From Agapanthus africanus (taxonomy: Eukaryota; Streptophyta; Magnoliopsida; Asparagales; Amaryllidaceae): DNA of 64,000 nucleotides. The notes under the pieces were generated by a model, which did no database searches, was not told where the DNA came from, and saw only the letters and a program-made list of their open reading frames with translations. Where the stretch lies: positions 292,788,044 to 292,852,043 of the forward strand of contig CM057337.1 in the NCBI GenBank assembly GCA_030015575.1, given 5' to 3'. Shown one piece after another: positions 11,843 through 21,745 of the stretch (the stretch's first letter is position 1; each line of letters begins with the position of its first letter). The position numbers and the translations under genes are program-made.

Positions 11843-13377
11843 ATGGATGTATTGACCGAACCCGCATGTTATACTGTGCTGGGGAACGTTGGTTCCGTTC
11901 TTTCTTATAAGAGTTATATGACTGAACATGATATAGGGGAATACCAGGATTCCCATGCCACCTGAAAGAAGAAAGTACATGTTGATGCATTTTCTTCGGG
12001 TGTGTTCGTTACAGAGAACTGTTTCTCCATTTCCTCTACGTCCTGGGTATTAGATACCGGGTCAGGATCCCATATATGTAATCAGTTACATGGGCTTAGG
12101 AAAGGTAGAGAACTTGGAGAAGGTGATAAAGACATAAGGGTTGGAAATGGTGCAATTGTTGCAGCTAAAACCGTCGGGGAATATCACCTTATATTGCCAA
12201 CTGGTAATACATTGATTCTGAACGAATGCTATTTCATGCCGAACCTGATATGCAACATTATATCGGTTTCATTGTTGAGTAAAGAGGGATATAATTTTGT
12301 ATTACAGGATAATGTTATGAACATTTTCCTAAACCAAAAGTTGGTTGGATCAGGCATGATGTGCAATGGCATTTATGTTCTAAATCAATCTACAGTTCTG
12401 AGCATAACAAACACACATAAGAGGAAGAGTTTAGAAATGAATGAGTCCTTCTTGTGGCATTGTAGACTGGGTCACATCAATGCGACACGACTAGCTAAGT
12501 TGCATAAGGATGGATATTTAAATCCGTTAGAATTTTCATCTTATGACACTTGCCAGTCATGTCTCAAAGGCAAGATAACCAAAACTCCGTTTACGGGACA
12601 CGGAGAGAGAGTTACGGAACTCTTGGGACTGGTACATAGTGATGTATGCGGCCCCATGTCTACACATGCCAGGAATGGTTCTGCATACTTCATTACATTC
12701 ACTGACGATCTCTCTAGATTCGGATATGTGTTCCTGATGAAACACAAATCAGAAGCTTTTGAGAAATTTAGAGAATATAAACATGAAGTCGAGAACCAAA
12801 CCGGGAAAAGTATTAAAATTCTTCAATCTGATCGAGGAGGTGAATACTTGAGCAATGAATTCCTGGACATCCTAAAAGAGAATGGGATTCTCTCTCAGCT
12901 GACTCCTCCATATAAACCACAGCACAACGGTGTATCTGAATCGAGGAACCGCACCCTATTAGATATGGTGCGCTCTATGATGAGCACAGCTGAGTTACCT
13001 ATTTCCTTCTGGGGGTATGCGCAGGAGACAGCAGCATACCTATTGAATCAAGTTCCATCTAAATATATACCTACCACATCATATGAGATATGGTGTGGGA
13101 AGAGACCATGTCTTAAACGCGTTAAGATATGGGGTTGTCCGGCCTATGTCAAAACACAAAATCTGGACAAACTCGAGGCACGGTCAGTTCTATGCAAGTT
13201 TGTGGGATATCCCAAACATTCATATGGATATCTTTTCTACCATACAGAGGAACAAAAAGTGTTTGTTTCTCGACATGCCACTTTTTAGAAAGGAATTTCT
13301 TACAAAAGAAATTAGTGGCGACAAGGTAGAACTGGAAGAAATTCCGGCAACACAAACTCAAACTGAAGATTCAGTGG
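11843..13377 (+). pseudogene. A: gag-less pol (short N-terminal segment, protease, integrase)
   Basis: An ATG at 11843 opens a 40-codon segment beginning MDVLTEPACYT that ends in TGA at 11963. The same frame then continues through protease and integrase to TAG ending at 13288. Counting from the GTG at 12002, the protease DTG is at residues 18-20. The pre-integrase zinc finger is H153/H158/C184/C187. The integrase core has D214, D277 and E313, so the catalytic triad is present. B has about 310 gag residues before its DTG and A has almost none, so gag is missing rather than shifted. The TAG at 13286-13288 replaces a leucine codon found in B. Relic sequence continues to 13377, where B inserted; RT and RNase H are lost. 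Confidence 0.8.
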
Positions 13378-15502
13378 TGTAAGTACATGCTACCGCTCCC
13401 GGTACTTACGGGCTTGCGGAAACGATGAAAAACTATTTTTCTAGAGGAGGTAACATGGACTCAAAACGGATCTTTGTTAAACTATCTATCTAACAACCTA
13501 ACTAGGAGTTGTTTAACTACTCGGTTAGGGGGTATACCTTTCTTGAACTCCTTCATCTTCAACTCTTGTGGTGTACGGACCGGCCTCTCCTCGTCGTCTT
13601 CTCGCGCCGAAGACGGATCCACCCGAAAGCTTCTACTTTTGGCTTCTTCTTCTAACTTGAAGAAACTAGTTCACTCGGTTTGCTAAACCTTGTGAACTAG
13701 GATGAGTAGAGGATTGTTTTGGAGTCTTTTTATCTCTAGGGCAATGAGTCTCAACACATGACAGTGGTTTGCCCTTGAGGTAGAGAGAGAGCAAAAGGGA
13801 GAGGGAGAGAGCAAGAGAAAAATGAGAGAGCTCAAGAGAGAGAAAGCTAAAGCAAGATTGGGCAAGACTTTTCTCATACACCCTCTCATAATCCAAAAGC
13901 ATCATGATAACAAGTAATGATATTTGAGTATATTGTAAAGGTAATTATCATGACAAATGACACTATCATTTCTTGCATTAAATGCAAATGGTGAACAAAA
14001 CAAGCAAGCATAAGTCAATGCAACCAAATGATGGCCATTGTCATGATGGTGGTCAATAAGTCCACCCTAGTCAACCGGTCAACAAAAGTCAACAAGACAA
14101 CTAGGTCAACCTTTCAACCCTAACCATGTCACTATAATACTCAATTAATATTATTGTTAATCATATGTCTTAATCTCATTAGGGTTTGACAAAAGTCAAC
14201 AGTCAGCAACCCTAATGAGAATCCTCTGCCTCTGTCTCTGTCAACTGTGCATACACACCCGTATCCGCGTTCCGGGGAGCACGAATACAAACGAGATAAA
14301 ACCAATCCCAAAACGTACACTAGGATCTGGCTTAAACCAAAGCCCGCTAGTGTTAACTGTCCGGACACCAAACGTGCACAAGTGCACGGATGTGACCGAA
14401 CCCTGTCGCAAAACCATGCGACCTCTACTCTTTTGCCTAAAGGCGAATAGCTCTCTGTGTGGGACTCTAAAGACTCGACACTACGCTGGCAGTGGGTTTA
14501 ACCACAGACCGCAAGCGGCACTAGCTGTGCGTAACGGCCCCCAGGTAGATGCCGATAAGAAGACGGACGAGGTGAAACCCATTTGAACTCCTACTGAGCC
14601 TGAATGTGATAGTCTCCGTACAGTCCGGTCTGTTCGTCTGATATATCGAATGGCGGGCCAAGGGGGTGGTGAACGTCAGTCCCCTAATAGCGGTGCAAGT
14701 CATGTCGGAGTGTAGCCCATAACACCCTGAGATAACACTGGAAACCTACCAGTATATCTCGCTTGCCCTGGCCAGAGACTACTAATGTAATGGCTCTCCT
14801 AGACACAGCGCGATGTCAACCCCCAATACCGGGAGAGACGAATCCTGTCTAACCGTCACTGCCTCCAAGTGCTTCAGGACTGCACCCAAAAACTACCTGT
14901 TTGCACGACTCCTTTGAGCCGTGGTAGGGTAGTAATCAAAGTACAGTGTGAAGACACTTGAGGCGAAGTGATAGTGTCAAGTCAGCGGACTAAGCTGTAC
15001 TCATGTCACCTGGGAACTGATAACTGACGATAGGTATAATACCAACCAATCAGTTCCCGACGAGTCCTGTCCAGTGTACTCGTAACCTAATGAGCACCTG
15101 CATACTATCTCAAGTACGACGTACTGACGGCTGTGGGACAGACCGTCTCCCCTGCTGGGATGAGAAGCACATACGCTAGTCTACTCCGGAATATCGATGC
15201 CCTGTCTCGATAGTCCTGCGACTAGGGACCTGCATAAGGATGTGCTTATAGATTACCCAGCCCCCACGAGTGTGACTGCCATCACAACACTGGTAATCAA
15301 GCAAAGATCCTAAGGGCTCCACTAATGTGTAAAGGCGATATGCTAAAAGAAACACATGCACATATTAAAGCAGAAACAAACCAAGTAGCATACTACCACT
15401 TTGAGAAAGATTGTCTATACAAGGTGAATATCCCAAGCTTCCATTAAGTAATATACAAACTAATATGATACAGTAATGGCCTCTAGGGCATATACACTAA
15501 CA
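13378..15502 (-). repeat. B 3' LTR
   Basis: 2,125 bp. On the minus strand it begins TGTTAGTGTATATGCC and ends in ACTTACA. It holds a perfect 10-bp stem GGGAACTGAT (15012-15021)/ATCAGTTCCC (15049-15058), the counterpart of the GAGAACT and GGGAAC stems in the A and C LTRs. The right-hand copy is longer mainly through a ~20-bp duplication at about 42135-42172 (GCAAAACCATGCGACCT twice). Confidence 0.9.
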
Positions 15503-15516
15503 ATCTCCCACTTGCA
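15503..15516 (-). other. B polypurine tract
   Basis: On the minus strand it reads AAGTGGGAGAT directly before the TGTTAG LTR start. It is the plus-strand DNA primer and matches the tracts in C (24251-24264) and F (55896-55906). Confidence 0.8.
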
Positions 15517-16420
15517 CTAAGGCCATGTACTGGCGTATCGAAGACCTATCATCTCGATCAGCCGCTCGAACTGAGTCTGGGGCAAGGCCTTGCTGAATGG
15601 ATCTGCAGTGTTATCTTCTGAAGCAACCCTCCAAACCTCGATCTCCTGGCGATCCACGATCTCCCTGATCAGGTGATACCGCCTCAAGATGTGTCTGGAT
15701 TTCTGATGGGACTTGGGTTCCTTCGCTAAAGCTATAGCCCCGTTGTTGTCGCAATACAGGGGTATTGGGTCAACAATGGTCGGAACTACCTGAAGCTCTT
15801 TCAAGAACTTCCTCATCCAGACGGCTTCTTTTGCGGCATCAGATGCAGCGATATATTCCGCTTCCATAGTCGAGTCAGCAACGGTTTCCTGTTTGGGACT
15901 CTTCCAACACACCGCCCCTCCGTTGAGGGTAAAGACAAAGCCCGACATGGACTTGGAATCATCCTTGTCACTCTGGAAGCTGGAGTCAGCAAAGGCCTCG
16001 ATCTGGAGGTCTTTTCCGCCATACACCAAGAACATCTCCTTAGTCCTTCTTAGGTACTTGAGAATGTTCTTTACCGCTATCCAGTGTTTCTCCCCAGGGT
16101 TTGACTGATACCGACTTACTACACTCAGTGCAAAAGCTACCTCCGGTCTGGTACACAACATCGCATACATTATAGAGCCTACCGTAGAAGCGTAGGGTAT
16201 GACAGACATGCGATCCCTTTCCAAATCAGTCTTGGGAGATATCTCTTTGGAGAGGGTGATCCCATGACAAGCCGGTAGATTACCGCGCTTGGAATCTTCC
16301 ATACTGAATCTTTTCAGTATGGTGTCGATGTACCTGGACTGTGAAAGTCCTAATATCCTCTTGGATCTATCATGATAGATCCAGATCCCCAGAATGTATG
16401 AGGCATCACTTAGGTCTTTC
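15517..16420 (-). pseudogene. B: RT C-terminus and RNase H
   Basis: This is the last ~300 codons of the B polyprotein, open from the C insertion point to a stop just inside the polypurine tract. It contains the RT connection motif SRYIDTILKRF, then RNase H with aspartate in EAFADSSF, glutamate in STMEAEYIA and aspartate in [12 protein letters not shown], so the acidic residues are present. It ends RLIEMIGLRYASTWP. It is separated from the rest of pol (35998-36721) by the ~19.6-kb C/D insertion. It cannot be expressed with the rest of B as it stands. Confidence 0.88.
16416..16420. repeat. Target-site duplication of C (left)
   Basis: CTTTC, repeated at 35998-36002 after the C 3' LTR. E carries the uninterrupted site (GGTCTTTCATGGAG near 44140), confirming the junction. 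Confidence 0.93.
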
Positions 16421-18553
16421 TGTTGGAGATAGTGCCCTTAGAGTCAATTATTGGATCACAGGCATGTGATTGCAATGATTGAGGGAGGACCTATCCTGGT
16501 AGGACAGTCTTACTCAAGATGATAGTATGCTATCTGGTTTATCTTTATCATTGTGTGCTGCTTTAGGTGACCTGACATGTCACTATTGCATGTTGATAGA
16601 GCCCCTAGAATTCTTGCTTGACCACCAGCAGTATGAGGGCGATCATATACGTGAGAGCTGGTAGTCTATAAGCACATCCTTAAAAGGTCCCTAGTCGTGG
16701 GAGTTTCGACACAGGGGCATCGATACTCCAGAGTAGACTAGTGTATATAGTCGAGACCCCGACGAGGGGCGGTGGCCGGTCTCACAAGCCACTGGTGTCA
16801 GTTGGTTCTCCTAAGATGTATACAGGTGCTCATTGGGTTATGAGTACACCGGACAGGACTTGCCGGGAACATGCTAGTTGGTCTTATACCTGACGTCAGA
16901 TAGCAGTTCCCTGGTGACATGTGTACAGGTTAGTTCATCGACCTGGGGATCGTCATTTGTCTCGTGTGAGTTCCCACTGTACTTTGATTACTACCCTACC
17001 ACGCTCAAAGGAGATGTGCAAACAGGTTTTAGTTGGGTACAGTCCCGAGCCACAAGGAGGTAGTGAGCGGATCTTCAGGGGTTCGTCTCTCCCGGTATTG
17101 GGGGTTAGGTCGCGCTGTGTCTAGGAGAGCCATTACACGAAGCCCTCGACCGAGGCAGGAGATTTACTGGTAGGTATTCCAGTAGTATCTAAGGGTGTTC
17201 CGGGCTACACTCCGACACGACTTGTACCGCTTTTGGGGGTCTGACGTTACCAACCCCCTAGGCCCGCCATGCGATGCTCATAGACGAATGGACCGGACTG
17301 TACGGATATTGTCACTGACAGGCTCAGTAGGGTGTCAGGATGAGTTCGCTCATCAACGTCCCTTTTGGTCAATACCTGGTAGCCCGTTACGTATTGGCTT
17401 ATACCTCTGACATGCTAGTGGTTAAATCCACAACAAAGGTGTTGACGAGTCTTTAGAGTCCCCCACATTCAGTTACTCAAGCTTTCGGGCGAAACGCTGT
17501 AGAGGCCGTATGTAGATATGGCAGGGTTCGATCAGATACGTGCGGCATTGCACGAATCAGGATCGGACGGTCAATACTAGCCAGCTTTGGTTTAAGCTGG
17601 ATCCTAGTATTGTACAGTGTAGATTTTGTCTTATTGCATTTGTATTCGGTCGGAATACAAATGCTGGTATATATATACAATATCGGGGTTTTCCTGTAAT
17701 TTATTACAGGACCGGTTTTCTGGAGTTGCCAGTTTGCTTTCCGTTTCGGCCATTTTCCTTTGTATCTTTCATTGGCCGAAGATTGGTGAAGGAGGGCTTA
17801 TTTGCATTTGTGCAAATAAGCATTTTAGAGGGTTGTCTTTGCATATTGTGGCTTCATGATGGTTTAGCCTCCCTTGACTTTCTTGACTTCATGATTGCTT
17901 GACTTTTTGAAGCAATCATGGTTGTTGATTGGTTGGTGGAGTGTAGGCTTTGATTGTTATCATGTTTCATGATAACATTTTACCACTCTCTTGCATTATT
18001 CTTGTGTGGCTCTCACTCCCTCTTTCATTCTCTCAACTCCCACCATGTGAGGCCGGCCACTCTAAGGTGGGGGATGTCCCAAATTTTTCATGGGGATTTT
18101 TGGTCTCATTTGCTTGCAAAAATCCCCAAGTTCCATCTCCAAAAGGTTTACATCATTTCCTCCACCAAAAGGCGACTTCAAGTAACCCCAAAATGAGACA
18201 TGAGTTCTACACGTATTCTACAGCTAATCTTGGGCACGTCGACTCGCCAACTTCATGCCCGAGTTGCCTCGGTATAGAGGTGGGAGCCCGTAAAAGATGC
18301 AGGCGACGTGGTGCCTTTCCGATGAGGAGGTGGAGACCGGACATTCCGCGGGAGATCGGGATGACGGCGAGAAGACCGGAGGACACGGATCGCTCGGTAT
18401 ATCTCTCTTCCCCATCTTGTAGTTAGCTAGGACTAGTTAATGGCCCGATCTGGGTTTTAGTGCGCGGTGGTGCCGGTTCATGAAAATTAAAGTTAACCAT
18501 CGCTTCCGCATTTGGCCTCGGGATGGAGGCCGGGGCGCCGCCGTGCACTTACA
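16421..18553 (+). repeat. C 5' LTR
   Basis: TGTTGGAGATAGTG ... GTGCACTTACA. Conserved stem GGGAAC (16865)/GTTCCC (16906). Between 17573 and 17976 there are seven strong hairpins: AATACTAG+CCAGCTT (17573-17611), GCATTTGTATTC (17636-17664, 12 bp), CCTGTAAT (17693-17710), TTCGGCCA (17745-17780), GCTTATTTGCA (17796-17821, 11 bp), CATGATTGCTT (17890-17920, 11 bp) and GTTATCATG (17956-17976). A 158-codon ORF at 17950-18426 is not conserved in the D LTRs, so it is not called. Confidence 0.92.
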
Positions 18554-18554
18554 G

Positions 18555-18566
18555 TGGTATCAGAGC
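18555..18566 (+). other. C primer-binding site (initiator tRNA-Met)
   Basis: TGGTATCAGAGC, one base after the LTR end. Confidence 0.93.
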
Positions 18567-18766
18567 CTCGCCATTAACATAGTCTAGCTTTGTCTAATGT
18601 GTTTTACAGTTCCGATCGAACAAATATTCCGAAAACCCAATAACACATGCAACAGTTTTCTGTCGAAATTTTTTTGTCTCGAAATTTTTTTCAGGTAGTT
18701 GCAGAATGATGTGCAGGGAATTCTAAGACTTCTGTAAAAATTCGATCGCCTGAACACACTATACGA

Positions 18767-18811
18767 CGGCAGAACTGCGGCCAAACCCATGCTTGGGCTG
18801 CGGTTCCGCCG
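18767..18811 (+). promoter_or_regulatory. C: CCGCGG-type post-PBS hairpin
   Basis: Arms 18767-18784 and 18793-18811 form about 17 pairs with one bulged G and one mismatch, closing the loop ACCCATGC. It lies 200 nt after the PBS. The arm sequence differs from the copy in D, while pairing is kept by matched changes and G-U pairs. Confidence 0.62.
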
Positions 18812-19986
18812 CGATATTTACTGTTCAGTGCATCGAAATACTACAGAGTGTCTCTGTGTTGAAAATAGGGGTTTTGGAACATTCTTTTTTGGCCCAGACT
18901 TTCTGTGAGTGCTACAGTAGTGCTTGGGGCCCACTTGGTAAAATTTGATCGATCGGATATTTTAAACACATTAGTACAAAGTATTTACATTATATCTGCG
19001 ACCGTGAATGTCACTTGATCGGTAAATCCTGTCTAACTGCTATAGCCTGGTTAGACGGATTTGCGAACGTGACATTCACGTTGATGTTCTGTGTATTGCT
19101 GTGATGTTGCAGATTGGTCGTGGGGGATAGCTTGGTTGCAGTGGTAGTACAGTTTTTGTTGTATTATGTCCATTTGATATTGCGGGTCGAGCGTCCGACA
19201 TGTGGACTGCCTTCTCTGCCTGATTGTATATTATTCTTTTGGGGCACGACCAGGTTGCAGTCGATGTACCCGTTGTATGTATATTTCACTTTCTGTACTA
19301 GGATTACCCCAAGGTGGGGTGCACGGATAGTCGGGTTCTAGAGGGCAACGGGCCAGCATCTTATGGCATTGAGACGGAGGGGGCTTCACTCTAGGATTGG
19401 CGGGCTATTCGCCGCACTCGTAGGGGGTACAGGTTGACCCAGGAGGGGTGTCCAAGTTACCGGATTCCGTGAAGTGCTGGGTGGTCCATTCACGTTGCTG
19501 AAGGGGTCTGCCTCGCTTCAGGTTTTAGCGGGTAACTTGCCGCGCCCGTAGGGGTCTAGGATTTCATTGCACAGGCTATCCACACGACCAGGGGAACGTC
19601 GGGTTTCAGTAGTGGCTCTGTGAAACCCGGGGATCCCAGATATCTGTATTGTTCTGTGATGCTGTACATTTCTGTGATGTTGCATTTTATCACGCCTTGA
19701 GCGAAATATAATATATTAGTAGATGTTGTATTTGTTTTGCATCCGCGCTAGTCCAGTCCCCGCTCTGTCGTTAGTAAGCTAACCTAACGGGTAATGACGG
19801 GACCCAGTGGCGAATGCGGATGGCATATACGTACATCAGTATATTTTCATTCTTTTTGGTGTGATCAATTGATGGGACTGCGTTGATTCGGATCAATGCA
19901 AGTTAAAAACAAACCTAATCTGATGTTGTTGGAACACTTTTCAAAAAGCTATTATTGCAAGGATGTTCACTTTTGTTTTGCACCGT

Positions 19987-20062
19987 GGTATTCAGTTGGA
20001 ATATCCTGCTCCTCAATCGACGAGGCAAGGGCCGAGATCCCTTCACCGGGAGTGACCCCTTG
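19987..20062 (+). promoter_or_regulatory. C: three-stem leader module, copy 1
   Basis: P1 GGTATTC (19987)/GAATATC (19999). P2 CCTC (20011)/GAGG (20022). P3 CAAGGG (20026)/CCCTTG (20057), inner TCCC/GGGA around TTCACC. Confidence 0.7.
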
Positions 20063-20124
20063 GGCAAAAAGTTTGCGTCAGGGCAAAAACTTCACTATAG
20101 CCGATTACTTTTGCTTTGCATCAT

Positions 20125-20200
20125 GGTATTCAGTTGGAATATCCTGCACCTCATTCTACGGGGAAAGAGCCGAGATCCCTTCACCGGGAGTGACCTCTTT
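20125..20200 (+). promoter_or_regulatory. C: three-stem leader module, copy 2
   Basis: P1 GGTATTC (20125)/GAATATC (20137). P2 CCTC (20149)/GGGG (20160), one G-U. P3 AAAGAG (20164)/CTCTTT (20195). P3 differs from copy 1 at paired positions on both sides. Confidence 0.7.
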
Positions 20201-20340
20201 AGCAAAGGTTTTCGTCACTATATTTTTCCTAAAAAGCTATCCGTTCCTTCAACGATATCAAGTTCATTACGTTAAAGGTTTTCGCCAGAAACCATTCGTA
20301 GCCCTCCGTCGTTTCATATGGGTGGTCAATAGTATTCAAG

Positions 20341-20551
20341 CTGTGTTTGTTGGCCAAAGTCAAGGCACAGTGTTTGGTAGCTATTGGGGTACTCATATGC
20401 AGCATAAATAGATGCATTGGTTTGGGGCAGTCGTATAGCCTTGTTGGCCAAAGTCAAGGGCTTGTACGGGTGGGCTCAAATTAACCTGGAGAATGACGGG
20501 TAGAACTTGACATGTGACTTATGATTTGTTGGCCAAAGTCAAGGTCATAAG
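20341..20551 (+). promoter_or_regulatory. C: three hairpins with a shared loop
   Basis: H1 CTGTG (20341)/CACAG (20366). H2 GTA+AGCC (20433-20440)/GGCT+TAC (20459-20467). H3 CTTATGA (20518)/TCATAAG (20545). All three loops contain TTGTTGGCCAAAGTCAAGG. Confidence 0.7.
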
Positions 20552-20974
20552 AGCATGGGGTAAAAATTACATCGGGAGTTTCTAAAGAAACTAAAACATG
20601 CCGGATATGCGCATACCTTCTGGAGTGTGACACCGTGAGCGGATTTCGTCATATTATCATGCGATGATAGTTGGATCCCGATTCCCACTGATGAGTTAGT
20701 TTACTCCTCGGGTGACCCCGACTAATTCTTCTTTCAGGTTTGGAGGAGAATTTGAGGTTACAGTGGGAGGTTTCCAGATTAGATAAATTGGTAACCATTC
20801 TGATCTAGGTTAGAGTGCACGCTGAGTGTTTCTTTTCTCTCTCTCTTTGGCAGCGACCATTGACCCGACCCTAAGACTATGACTCTGTGACTAAGTTGAC
20901 CGAACCTTCATAAACACTAGCTTTTGGATTGTCAGAGTTGCGAACCTCATTGCCACTCCTACTTTTACCCTTTT

Positions 20975-21745
20975 CTCCAGGACACCCCGTATTACTACGA
21001 ACGTCCACTTCCATTGGACAAAACCATCGTATGGTTATATACGAACTCGAAGGAATTTATTCGAGGATGGTTTCCGGTTCTGTACTAAAAGGATAGGACT
21101 ATTCAGTTGTCTTTTCCTTTTACCTTCTCTCAGGTTGCGAGTACTCCTTGGTTTAGGAGATAGTACACCTATTACGCAAATTGGATAGTCTTCTTCCAAA
21201 CCATAGGCAGGTGCCGACCGGTAGGGAATGAAGAAAACCAATTAGCATAACGATGGTGTACAAAAGGTATTAAGTAAAGACAAAGAAAGGGATTAGTAAG
21301 AGGGCAAAGTAAATTGCGACTGATATTCATGACCAGACCAAGTATTTCTTTGCCAATCCTAAATCACCTTTGTATTTCTCCAGGACACTCTGTATCACTA
21401 CGAAGTTCCACAGTTTATTGGATACTCCATCGTATGGTTATATACGGACTCGAAAGGAACTTGTTCCAGTTCGGGGATGGATTCTGGTTTAGGAGAAATA
21501 GGAATAAGGTTTATTCGGTTGTCTTTTATCTTCACCTTCTCTCGCTTTGCGAGTGTTCCTAGGATTAGGACAGTACACCCATTATGCTTATTGGATAGTC
21601 TTCTTCCAAACCATAGGCTGGTGCCGAACGGTAGGGAAGGAAGAAAACCATTTGGCCTAAAGGGGTGTGCAGAAGGTAATGACTAAAGACATAGAAAGGG
21701 ATTTGGAAAGGTGGCAAAGAATTATACGGTTACAGTCGTGAATCT
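20975..21745 (+). repeat. C: tandem ~400-bp duplication in the gag position
   Basis: Unit 1 is 20975-21377 and unit 2 about 21378-21745. Shared landmarks are CTCCAGGACAC (20975 and 21378), CATCGTATGGTTATATACG, and GTCTTCTTCCAAACCATAGG (near 21189 and 21599). Neither unit has a long ORF or a gag motif. D carries the same pair on the minus strand (28720-29385), so the duplication predates both insertions. Origin unknown. Confidence 0.75.

Larger units (their letters stand above)
18567..20850 (+). other. C leader (untranslated, structured)
   Basis: A 2.3-kb leader without a credible gene. A 171-codon ORF at 19896-20411 runs through the repeated RNA modules and is an accident of them. It holds the post-PBS hairpin, two three-stem modules and three shared-loop hairpins listed separately. 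It also has a long-range 7-bp pairing CATCCGC (near 19740)/GCGGATG (near 19816) that encloses GTCGTTAG...CTAACG. It ends in TCTCTCTCTTTGGCAG. Confidence 0.7.

Noticed and set aside
14141..14703. Overlapping short ORFs in the B LTR
   Set aside because: They lie in an LTR with no coding signature.
17950..18426. 158-codon ORF in the C LTR, also open in the other C LTR (35394-35870)
   Set aside because: It overlaps the hairpin cluster, shows no known motif, and is not open in the D LTRs of the same family. Two LTR copies sharing an ORF is expected from identity at insertion.
19896..20411. 171-codon ORF in the C leader
   Set aside because: It runs through two RNA modules, so its internal repetition reflects the modules. 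It is not conserved in A, D or F.
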